Made by a program: the position numbers and the translations under genes. Below are positions 19,236 through 29,193 of a stretch of 49,859 nucleotides of DNA, in pieces. The stretch comes from Flammula alnicola (taxonomy: Eukaryota > Basidiomycota > Agaricomycetes > Agaricales > Strophariaceae), in the NCBI GenBank assembly GCA_015499995.1, contig JADNRV010000347.1, forward strand, positions 1 to 49,859, given 5' to 3'. Position 1 is the first letter of the stretch. The number at the start of each line of letters is the position of its first letter. The notes beneath the pieces were generated by a model, which saw only the letters and a list, made by a program, of their open reading frames with translations, made no database searches and was not told where the DNA came from.

Positions 19236-20595
19236 TTACGACTCATGGGGGGTATCTACATAATGACCGAGATTAACAACCCTGATACACGGATGCTTCG
19301 CCAACAGATCCAATTTCTCCGTCAGCAGTCTATCCAGCGCAGCCCCGCATCGCTCTCCCATCCCCTCTCCCTCATCCTCCTCGTCATTCGCGTTCATATA
19401 CATCATCCTAAAAGCAAACTCAAAAAAAGCCTTCCCAGCAGCAATATCCGCAAGTCGGCTCTGAAGTCCGGCCCAATCGCCGTTGAGAATATCTTGCGGA
19501 TCATCGACAGTCCATACGTATCCGACGTAAGCTGTGAGTCGAAGTGTGTCAAGGCTGGTGGACTTGGGAAGTGTTGAAAGAATGCGGGAGAGTGTATGGA
19601 GGTCGTCCCCGTTTGCACCTGGCGTCGGGTGTCCTAAGTTGATGTCGAAGTTGAGAATGCGCAATTGGGACAGGCCTTTAAATCGATAAACCATCGAAGT
19701 TGGGATTCTTGATATAAGTAGGCAGCTGTCAATTTAAAATCCAATCACCGTTATAAGCAACTAGAAACTTACGAGGATCGTCGAAATTCTTGAAACACAG
19801 CTCCTCAAGCGCTCCAGCAGACTCGTCGATGACCCATTGTTCGAAAGTGGCCTCACTCAAAGAATCCATAGGGACGTAGAGCGATCTCAGCTCGGACAAA
19901 TCCAAACGCGATCGGGTCTGGGTTGTCAGTTGTTTCACTGGCCAGAATCGGTATATTCGAGTCTCCTGAGTTTGTGTCGAGGTGGACTGGATTGAGTACG
20001 GGTATGGGTTACTATGGCCGTATTTGAGGGAGGCACAGACCAACGCTAACTCGGTCAACCCGACGCAGCTGTCGATAACGTCGATGGGAACGTTGGCGAG
20101 GGTCTCGATATGAAGGGATGTAATAAATCGCGCGAGGAAAGGCTTGAAGACGCGTTCTAGGAAGAGCTGAGGGCTTTTATACTCGACCCAGACGGGCGTT
20201 GGCCCTCGAGTTTCAGTTTGCAGAGCAATGTCGATGTCGATGTCGTGGGTTGCGTTATCGATGTCAGGATATAAACGAATTCCCCACCGTCGACCATCCA
20301 GTCACACCTCCCGTCGTAGAACACCAAGTGCAGAGTGCGGACGGCCCCCGCGATGGACGGCGTGCGCTGTAGGATCTCGTAGAACTCGTGCACACGCCAG
20401 CGGTGAGTTTAATGGAGGAGAAGAGATGGTGCTGGGAGCGGGGGAGGAAAGCACGACAGAGCAAGGCGCATGTTTGGAGGTGGTGTCGTTGGCTGAACCG
20501 ATCGCCGTCGCTGCTGCTGAGCAAGTGGAGAGTGTCGATGAGGCGGTCTATGAGGTCTTGGGTAGTACGTCAACGAGAGAGAGAGGGGGGGGCAT
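19236..20595 (-). pseudogene. F-box/leucine-rich protein gene with several frameshifts
   Basis: An intact relative would be a substrate adaptor of an SCF ubiquitin ligase. The start is the ATG at 20595 (MPPPLSLVDVLP), followed by the F-box DLIDRLIDTLHLL...LCRAFLPRSQHHLF. Then come HEFYEILQRTPSIAGAVRTL, FLERVFKPFLARFITSLHI, a 50-nt intron near 19735-19784 and the C-terminal frame ending at 19236. The reading jumps by one base at least three times with no room for an intron: between VDVLP and QDLIDRL, between SIKLTA and VHEFYEIL, and between KLEG and PTPVWVEY. Each is explained by loss of one base, mostly in short C runs. The intron phase is also off by one. It is therefore most likely a pseudogene; local assembly error is the alternative. 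Confidence 0.7.
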
Positions 20596-21311
20596 TGCGG
20601 AACAAAGGTTGGGAAAGGGGAGGGGGTTGTTTTTTGTGCGTCTTGAAGGAGCGATGCTGTGCACAATTGTACAATACAGCTAAATTTAGAAAGCAACGAT
20701 TGCCATTCTGGATGCATTGTGTGTAATGCACAGCATGCCCCGCCCCACCCACAGCGCCGTGTCGCACGGCAGATGCCTATGATGTGTTTGTGATTAGTAC
20801 TTCTGGTCATGGAATGCGATCGACTCGGAATTCTAGAACTCTTTTTGGGCAAGGGTCGTCCTCTTTTTTCCAGTCGATGTTTTCGAAATTGTCTTGTCAA
20901 GTTGTAGAAGAATGGAATTAAAGCGCGATTTTGACGAAACGTGTTCTTGAGCGTAGTGTGATTAATTATAAGTACATACATGTGGTCAAAGCAATACAGG
21001 CCCGAGATATCAGCGAAAGATCACCCGCCCAGTGTCGTGGTCTCCTCGGTGTGGGTAAGTTTTCATCAAGAAGTTCCTTGGGGTATAAAAAGAAGCAATT
21101 GTATCTGGGAATCGAATCCTCGTCGCCGGTCGACTCGTTCTCCCCCCGTTACTATCCAAGGCAAGTCACTCTTAATTAACAATAAAGGTATTTTCAGACG
21201 TTTTTCATCGACGGAGGTCAACATATCTTACCTTGAGCTCCGTGTTCGCTAGGTGCAGGTCGCTAAGTTATATCCTCTCCCTCGATATTTGTATCATCCC
21301 ACTCTTCGATG
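20596..21311. other. Intergenic between F-box pseudogene and M35 gene
   Basis: Contains a G8 run after a GA microsatellite just upstream (20575-20592 lies inside the pseudogene's first codons). No other gene is seen. GTAATGCACAGCATGCCC near 20720 and the AT-poor region to 21311 show no recognised motif. Confidence 0.4.
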
Positions 21312-22360
21312 ATGCGCGTAGCGTCTGCGTTCTGCTTCGTAATCCTTTCTTTGCTCTCAAGTAAGATGTTTTAGTTTCCCTTTTGACTGTGATTCCAACT
21401 GAAAAATAAAAGGCGTCTACTCTAGTCCCGTTCCGGGTGCGCTCAAGATAATGAGTAGTTATGACCCAACAGAGCAGGTGTCGATTCATCAGAATCCGAA
21501 ATGGGTTGCGGCTCTACGTAAAGCTAATAAAGAAGGTATGTATGTCGTGTTTTTGTTTGGAAAATATACTTAATATTATCGCTGTCCCCCAGCCAACTCC
21601 CAGTACAAACATATGGAGCGTGTTCTGGCGGATCCTCAAAAACCTGAACATGCCGCCGCTATTCGGAAAGCCTTCGGAAACAATCCTGATCTGACGGCAA
21701 TCGCGGAAAATGTCAAAATGCTGAAGAAGAAGACTTTGCTCATCAAAACCGTGGAAGAACCATTCAATCCAAAGAAACCCGGCAGCATTGCGTCTTCGAG
21801 GACAAGGAAGTCGGACGGCAAGAAACATATACATTTTGGTGATCGGTTTTTCAATAAAAAAACGCCGTTGGGACAAGCGGGGACCCTTATTCATGAAGCG
21901 TCGCACCAACTGTTTGACACCAAAGACAATTTCGAACAAACTGGGCCAGGCACGTTCCGTCCGGTTTCAAAGAAAGAAGCAGGAAAATCCGAGCATCCTG
22001 TCAAGTCGGGCTGTGCGTCGTTCATTCCTCTAATATATGGGCTATCAGAATTTAACAATTTGTTCTATCGTAGATCTCCACAGAGATTACGAGGAAGTTA
22101 AGAAGAATGCGTCGCCTCTCATGCACCATAACGCAGATTCATACAAGGCGTTCGGTTACTATGCTAAGTACGGCGCAAAAACTGCGATGATTCATAGCTT
22201 TGGAGATGTCAAAGCTCTTGCATCCAAATCAATGGTCTTGAAGTTGCCTAGTGGGAATGTAGTGAAGGAGGTTACGAAGACGGCTGGTTCCAGAAGGCCG
22301 GTTCGCCCGAGGCCTGCCAAGAGCCACAAGACTTCTAACCACAAGGCCGCACACAAATGA
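21312..22360 (+). CDS. Secreted M35-type (deuterolysin-like) zinc metalloendopeptidase, 292 aa
   Basis: A predicted extracellular zinc protease of the M35 or lysine-specific metalloendopeptidase type. Exons are 21312-21360, 21413-21535, 21593-22012 and 22074-22360, and the introns of 52-61 nt all keep phase. The signal peptide is about residues 1-21 (hydrophobic core FCFVILSLLS). The zinc site HEASH is at residues 158-162, followed by LFDTKD, where the second D takes the place of the aspartate ligand of the M35 GTxD motif. NADSY at 217-221 matches the family's substrate-side motif. The C-terminus is basic (RRPVRPRPAKSHKTSNHKAA). The G-T of the classical GTxDxxYG is missing, so it is a divergent member. 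No frame break is seen, in contrast to its F-box neighbours on both sides. Confidence 0.85.
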
Positions 22361-22532
22361 TTTACAATAGATTAGGCAATTAAATAACATATTGAATAAG
22401 AGCCAACTTGAGGATTAGGGCTGGAAATGTTGTACGTTCAAGAAATGTATTTGTCCCGCTCTGGGAGTCATATTCGATGTCGAGGAAATAGAGGCAACGG
22501 GTGCTGGAAAACGGTTTGTGGTATCGGGCAAG

Positions 22533-23330
22533 TCATTCGCATCCTGCTTGAATATACAGCAGTGTGTAATGAATCATGTGAGGGGCTCTGCGGAGGAGTT
22601 TCAAACATTCGGTAATCAAAACGAATAGGCAGTTACAAGGGTGATGTTGTTCCACTCGATGTCGACCTGAGCGATGCACATGTCGCTTGTAACCATCTAT
22701 GTTGGACGAGCGCTCGTATTTAGAGTGAGTTTGTTGGGGAGAATTCATTTCGCCGTCCGCGGTGTCATACCACATCAGATCAAGCCGCAGGAGGGGCAGC
22801 GCCTCATGATGCGCGTTACGAGCCCAGATACAGGTACAACGAGCGGCTGGCATGAGTAGTGACGGCACTCATCAGAGACGACTCGCCCCTTGACGGTACT
22901 TCAGGATCTTCTACTTCACGGATTGCGTAGAGGCGAATATATAGCGGAAGTGGACCTGACCTATTAAGCCAGTCCCAAACAAGTTCGGCCATATAGACTT
23001 TCTTGTCATAGATGTCTATCGAGATGGACATCCAGAGCTTGCGTGTCGACGAAGCAATCGCACGCCAAGTCTGGCATATGACACCGAGATGCATTAGTGT
23101 GGTTGCGGTGAGATTGGAAGGCTTGACTACGCCGTAGGTGTCGTCCACGTTCGCTGGCACAGATTTCATGAAGATATTGGAGGTACGATTTCGGGAGGAA
23201 ATTTAGAGGAGAAAACATCATGAACCTCGTTTATGCCTTGTCGAATGGGACGACGCTCGGCCTTCAGGTCCGCAAGATATTCCTCGGCTTGCGGGTTATG
23301 AGTAGTGAGCGTGATATGTACCCACCGTAC
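22533..23330 (-). pseudogene. F-box protein pseudogene
   Basis: The N-terminal helix reads AEEYLADLKAERRPIRQGIN, leading to the F-box start PPEIVPPI. After a one-base slip come FMKSVPANVDDTYG, LMHLGVICQTWRAIASSTRKLW and LVWDWLNRSGPLPLYIRLYA. Past 22868 there are in-frame stops and frame changes, but DIEWNNITLVTAYSF and ECLKLLRRAPHMIH remain. This is the usual order for a basidiomycete F-box/LRR protein. Several lesions make it non-functional. Confidence 0.7.
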
Positions 23331-23499
23331 CCAAGATCAGTCGAGTTCACGATGTATTTCTCGACAGCATCCTGGAAATTTGACCAGTCTTTGCATATAC
23401 AACATTATTTTCATAGCTTACACTCGGACTTCTCTCTAGCAGAGCTTCAACTCGTCGAAAAAGGACGAAGGTTGGGATTCAAAGTGATAATATTCTTAA

Positions 23500-23790
23500 G
23501 CCGATGTATACTGTGAGCTCGTCAATAGTGTTGATCTGGCCATACTTAAACATAATACCTTTTCATCACTCCAAGGTCGTCACTACTGGAAGGAAAAATA
23601 AATGGGGAGCCTGGGTACATATGTACGTAACATGTCGTCCCATGACGCTCCACAAGACCTACCTCAACGGATCCGGATCCGGAACATCTGATAAGACGCA
23701 ACGAAATCCATCCCGCTCGAGAGCTTGTACGACATTCACTGTCAGAAAACAAATAGTAATAACAGCTGGAGGGCACTCGGAGGAGACTTG
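23500..23790 (-). pseudogene. HNH-nuclease-like remnant, copy B
   Basis: The minus frame reads VVQALERDGFRCVLSDVPDP, resembling the start of a fungal HNH domain, and after a likely intron FKYGQINTIDELT. The same two blocks occur in copy A at 18450-18760. No complete ORF. Confidence 0.35.
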
Positions 23791-24397
23791 ACGAAGTGAA
23801 GGATTAATAATATATTAGACATAGTACGTACATAGTTATTCCTCTGACTCAAATACTAGCTAGAGTATATAAGAGCCTCTGTAGGAGGCGGAAATACAAC
23901 CCTATTCACCTGAATATTCCCAACAATAGATGTACCCCGGGCCGAGAAATCGGGCGCGGGCTAAAACGGTGAGTCTGACTGTTTGGGCCACTACATTGTG
24001 ACGACACTCGAGATCGAGCCATCTGTCGTAAGCTGAGAGCCTGTGTGGCATTGTAAGGATTGGGTTGTGGAAGGGCGGTCCCCATCACAGGCATACGTGA
24101 TGGAGTTGAAATCGGACCCCATTTGTAATGCATCGGTAGAAATTAGGCGCCCAGAGTCCGCATGGGCTATAGGGTAGAGATCTATACGTTGTCTTATCTT
24201 ACATGTTTCAGTAAATTTTAAAGTGTGATCCTATAAACATCATGTGCGTGAAAATCTGTAAGCCTTTAGCTTTGGGGGGAGTTGAGGCAAAGCGGCGTAC
24301 TAGTCCATTTTTAGCGCTAGGTCGACTTACGTAAGTACAGGCACCAATAACGTCCACGTGTCCGAACGGCTTATAACTCGGACTCCCAGGTCAAGTT
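23791..24397. other. Intergenic upstream of the intact F-box gene
   Basis: No supported gene. AT-rich segment 24170-24260; otherwise unremarkable. Confidence 0.4.
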
Positions 24398-25828
24398 TTG
24401 ACCACTTCCCGACCCCCCCGACTTCGTGGGCCAAAGCACAGTCTGACCGAGATGTCTCAACATATCATCCCTTTTCCCTTCGATATTCTCCTATGCGTCA
24501 CCGATGAACTCGCTATATCGAACGACAAACGCACCCTTACAGCACTCGCGCAAACAAGTCGCGAGCTTCTCCCCATCTGCCAGAAACACATTTTTCGCGA
24601 GGTCTCGTTCCTTAATCGCAACCCCTCTGTTCCTGGAGGAACGAAGATGAGACTCATTAACCTCTTCCTTGCATTGCTTGAGCACTCCCCTAACCTCGCC
24701 GACTACGTTCACGAGCTTCATTATGATGTTGAATTCATAGATAAAGAACAACATGTCGTCATCCAAAAGCTGTTCTCGACACTCCGTCACCTACGCGAAG
24801 TCCACCTGGAAGCCGGTCCCATGGGGAAGAATTCCTTGCGTGGCCTGCGTGGCTATCTCAATTGGCAATTCCTTGACCCTCTTCTATCGTACTCGATCAC
24901 GCACCTCTTCTCAGTGCCCAATCTCAGGCGATTACACCTAGGGTGGTTTTCCAAACTCCCTGCATCCGTATTTCTTTCCATCAACTCCATTCACATGATC
25001 GAATTATCGATTGTTGCGGTCCAAATAGAAGACGACGTACTATCTGGAAGCTATTCTTCTACGACCCTCGCATCTCGATCACGCATACCCTGCCTAGGGA
25101 GCTATTCCGCCACGGGCGAGTATGGCGACGGGACCATGATACTTCTCAACGGTCCAAAAAATACTGACCGTCCCCTGTTCGACTTTACGAACCTGAAATG
25201 TTTATCGGTTCATTCCATGGCATATCCATTGGCTGATGTCAATGCTCTCGAAAACATTGTCAAAATGGCCGGGTCGATACAGACCTTGCGTTCCAGAAGT
25301 AAGTTAATTTGAATTCTCAAGACGAGGATTGTAATCTCATGATGGAATCACACTGCAGTACTTGGACGCAGCACGTGTAAAGGATTGAGCAATCTATTTA
25401 CATTGGGGTTAAAGCACACCTTAACGACCCTCGAAATCAATATTGTTTCAAATCGATCCTCCCCGACCTTCAAGTACGGTTTTCGAGGGCCCTTTCGTAC
25501 TCTATGCCACGAGCTCCGCGCCCTATCCCCAGACAATATCCTCGAAAATTTCACAGTATCCTGTCAGTGTTATCCCAGCGATGATGATGGACTGAAGGGC
25601 GAGCTAGTTGAATTCGATTCCGCTCTTCGTCGGACGGCGTTCCGACTTCTCTGCCGAGTGACTTTTCGATTTTCAGTCATGACAGAGTGGGGTTCGGGAC
25701 TGCCGACTTTTGTTTTTGATTGGGATGAGCTGAAGCAGCAGTGCATCACCGACCTCCATCATGTCTCCGCGATCGAAAACCTCGAACTTACGGTGGATGT
25801 CCTGGAAGAGTCGACTAATCATCAATAG
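24398..25828 (+). CDS. F-box protein (456 aa; 438 aa from the second ATG)
   Basis: A likely substrate-recognition subunit of an SCF ubiquitin ligase. Exons are 24398-25298 and 25359-25828, with a 60-nt intron that keeps phase (GTAAGT to TGCAG). The F-box lies near the N-terminus: IPFPFDILLCVTDELAIS, LTALAQTSRELLPICQKHIF and REVSF. Next come leucine-rich repeats such as FSTLRHLREVHLEAGP, FSVPNLRRLHLGWF and FDFTNLKCLSVHS. The start may be 24452 (MSQHIIPF), which places the F-box at the very N-terminus as usual for the family. This is the only intact member of the local F-box cluster. The target is unknown. Confidence 0.75.
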
Positions 25829-26278
25829 CTCGGTCAGTCAGCTATGAACGCAACCCTCAGCCCCCTTCTCTGAAGCTGACATAATATTACTTTAGATAAG
25901 TTAAACCTGAACTCGTACAGCACGCGTGCACAGACGTGTACGATTGCGTACATATATATCTCAAGTGGTTCGGTTGGAGGTCTTCAGGTCTTTTCTCGGC
26001 GGTGTAATTTTCGTCGCTTTAATAGGTCGTGTTTCTCGTCGAAAGCAGTCCCAGCAGTCACTAGTCATGATCCATCTTTCGGAGAGGGTAGGCGTTCGTC
26101 CTGCAGTTTGGAGCATAGATTGATGATTCGGACAGTCTGCCGTCTGGTAGAAGACGTACCTTCAGCAGCACCTCACGCGGGCCAGACTCGGAGGAGCTGG
26201 ATATTTCTGCGAGTTGAAAAGTGATCTATGAAGAGATCACGCGCAGCAATCAGTACCCGTATGAAGTTGCTAATGCAG
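25829..26278. other. Intergenic, no gene seen
   Basis: The convergent 3' flanks of the F-box gene and the DUF6534 gene meet here. No coding signal or repeat was noticed. Confidence 0.4.
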
Positions 26279-27729
26279 CTAAAGCATCACCCCAACAGGC
26301 GCTGGTATGGTTTCGAAGTCCATGTTCGTGCTGAGCGGTGGTGGTCTTATGCTCATTCTTGCTTTAACAGGGCGCGCATTCAGCCTGAAGTTGTAGAGCA
26401 AGGCGTAAGCTAGTCTTCTCTCTTTTCAAAATCGGACACGTACGATGCAAGTAGCGAATTCGAATATACTGTTGAGCCGTTGGTCAGAGCTCGTCAATGA
26501 AGAGATTGCTACTTCCAGAGACTCCAGGGACTCACGTTTGGCCAGAATGACGTAAAGTCCAAACCAGACCACTAAATAATGTTAGCCCAGGATATGGTAG
26601 CAATCGTCAAGCAACGTACAGTTGGCCATGGATTGGAACTGAGGCGAGAAAATGAGCGAGTTTCCGCTTAACAAAAACAATAACGAACACAAATGATGAC
26701 CGTTAAAGATGTCATGCTGTGAGAGACGAATAATAGATGGTTCGTCAGTTTGACTTTCGAAGAAACCAATTGACCTAGGATTACCTTGTAATAAGACCTG
26801 TCTCTGAAATGGAGCAGAAAATGAGTCGGCCGTAGTGTTCGACGAAGGGATGGATAAGCTCACGCAACGACCAGCGAACGAGACGATTTATGACGGCCGT
26901 AGTGCTGGAGAGATGGTAAGTATGGGAACGGGAATAAGAATGCGTTATTACTTACGACTTTAAGTTCGTCGGAGACGCCAATTTTCGCAGGTAGAACAGC
27001 ATCGATGCAGCAATCAAGATATCTGCAGCCCCTCCCACGGCCAGAGTCGTTGTGATTAACCAGTTAAACCTATTGACGAATACAACCCAGTTCGGAGTTC
27101 TGTGGACATCCAGTACACACTCCGCCGACACCGCGAGGCCGACCAAAAAGCGAATAATGGCGAGACTGAAACATGCAATACTGATTAGGAGATTTCCCTC
27201 AGATAGTCGATATATTCGATGAGAGAAAAAGCACTAGAAAGGAAATGTTTTTTCAAGGATACGTCACGATATCGCTCGTCAGGTATTAATACTTACCTGA
27301 ACCAAAACCGTGATGAGAGTTTCCGTCGCAGCGTTGGCTGAGAGGGAATACGAGTTTATCTCTGCATTCTTATATCTTGTAACCGTGTCGTAGTAGATCG
27401 TATGTGAAGCTGTAAAGGAGTGAAAGGCCTCCATCAAGCTATAAAACACGTCGACAACGAATTGTGGTGCTACACAATGGTTTGTACGCACAGGAGAATC
27501 GAAACCTGGAGAATTGCGTCAGCGAATTACGCTGAGCAAGTGGTAGAATATGAAGACGTACGAATATTTTTAATGAAAGCCTGTCACCGCCGCTACGTTG
27601 AAAGTACGTGTAGCCCTGCGATAGTGAAACACCGAATAACACCAGACCGAGAAAAGTCGCTATTTCCACTGCGCCGAGGTTCCCGTTTGACTGTACAAAA
27701 AAAGGCGACGATTCGCTAACAGCGACCAT
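26279..27729 (-). CDS. DUF6534-type seven-transmembrane protein, 291 aa, 11 exons
   Basis: A membrane protein of the large basidiomycete DUF6534 family; its role is unknown. Exons (minus): 27729-27562, 27505-27492, 27438-27297, 27233-26956, 26904-26864, 26803-26785, 26716-26689, 26638-26620, 26571-26536, 26468-26444 and 26384-26279. All phases agree. Family blocks seen are GAVEIATFLGLVLFGVSLSQ, GYTYFQR..GDRLSLKIFVS, EAFHSFTASHTIYYDTVT, WLITTTLAVGGAADILIAAS, RWSLQTGLITSMTSL, NLVWFGLYVILAKLYSNSLL and ASLNAR. Five exons are under 30 nt, the smallest 14 nt. They are needed to restore the family motifs, which argues strongly that the model and the local sequence are right. Confidence 0.85.
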
Positions 27730-29041
27730 CGTCGGCGTTGGGTGAATCTTCAGCGGAGACCGAACTAAAAGATGAATGTAGGTGCTGCACTGGCAGCACC
27801 TCGTCGTCGTTGGGAGCAGAGTACTGCGCCGCTGAAAATCTCCGTGTCCTCGACATCACGGAGCAGTTAGATGTCGCTTGACAGATGTCATACTGTGGCA
27901 ATGATGAGTAACCGTGCTCCTCGTGGTTTCTTCTAGAATAGAGCATCGCCGATGTATACCGCCGACTGAGTGAACTTATACAAGAAAGAGTGCGACCTCC
28001 GTAACGATCCGCTCTCCTGAGTACACCTAAGTATGCTCCTACATAGTAACGCCCCTTTTCAGAGGAACCTGGAGGGAGAACGTCGGAACTGTTCGTGTGA
28101 GGTGAGTAGGGCAATAGTACCGAGACCATGAGTGCCTAATTCAGAGAAGCCATCCAAGAATACGTGTGGGAACCACAGTGGCTGAATGTGGTTTGACAAC
28201 CAAAGAGCGCTGGTGCAAAAGGAAAGGTCGGCCGTAGCACGGAAATTGACCGCAGTCGGCAGGGCTCGGCGGGATGCGTGAGACAAAACCAGTCGATCAC
28301 CGACTACCGCTTTGGGCATGTGCCGCCTCCAATGTTAACGTGTTAACGTTGAACGTTGAAAAAATGCACCGGTTTAAACGTTCAAAATCTAACGGGTGTT
28401 AGATAATTCTTTGTTTAATTCTTATAGACGTGCTAGTGTACCACCGATACACCTCTTCAATACTCAAATAAGTGGTGCTAGTGGGCACTTGTACTTATCC
28501 TTTTAAGTTTAAGTTTCTAGTATCGCTAGACTTTCAGGCTAGTAAAACATGTTGTCCAAGCCCATGTTCTATTCACTCATTATAATGGAAGCAATTTTCT
28601 TTCTATCTACAATTTTCTCTTATTTCGTTCAGACAATACCCAGCACTTATTTTTACTTCCGCGTGGGGCGCGCATTGCCGGAAATTAATCGACTGGCTTA
28701 GAATATATCTTGCAAGGAAGCTACTCAATTGGTACAACAATCCTAATTTATAGAGACTCATATTTCATTTCACATCGTTCAATCTCGCTATTTGTTCCTT
28801 ACAAGATTTGTGGAAATACCGGCTTCGGGAACTCTCCCATTCTCCCAAACCCAGCGCGGAATAAGTTGGCAAAAATCACAGACTCCAAGCTGCAGAAATA
28901 CATACCTCTAATTTTATTTTGCGCGGCATTTTTTACGTTCCCGAACTACAAAAATCCTTTATTAGACAAGAATATCTTCGTATAGGAGAGTCACTATAAA
29001 CGTTTGTCATTGCATTGGATCCAACATTGACCGGGAGCGGG
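27730..29041. other. Intergenic between DUF6534 gene and Plavaka element
   Basis: No convincing gene. Minus frames at 27716-28129 and 28059-28319 lack recognisable motifs and overlap each other. Near 28332-28362 a short palindromic repeat reads GTTAACGTGTTAACGTTGAACG. The stretch 28400-29000 is AT-rich. Confidence 0.4.
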
Positions 29042-29046
29042 GAAGT
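29042..29046. repeat. 5-bp target-site duplication GAAGT (left)
   Basis: GAAGT immediately precedes the left TGCA terminus and is repeated directly after the right TGCA at 35255-35259. Confidence 0.6.
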
Positions 29047-29119
29047 TGCACATCAGCAAATCCCCAAATTGCTGGTTGCGCTTTTTGGACTTTTTACGAC
29101 TTTTCCGCTGGTTCACAAG

Positions 29120-29165
29120 TCAAAGAGCCATACAAGTCAAAAAGTCAAAAAGTCAAAATTTGAGA
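29120..29165. repeat. Left subterminal AAGTCAAAAAGTC repeats
   Basis: Several copies of CAAGTCAAA and AAAAAGTC in direct orientation, mirrored by GACTTTTTTGACTTG at the right end of the element. They are likely transposase recognition sites. Confidence 0.6.
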
Positions 29166-29193
29166 AGATTTCCTACAAAGATTACAGTAGTTT

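Noticed and set aside
21100..21120. GGGAATCGAATCC, resembling a tRNA B box
   Set aside because: No matching acceptor stem, anticodon arm or A box could be found around it on either strand.
27716..28129. 137-codon minus frame upstream of the DUF6534 gene
   Set aside because: It overlaps the DUF6534 first exon in another frame, overlaps a second chance frame and has no recognisable domain.
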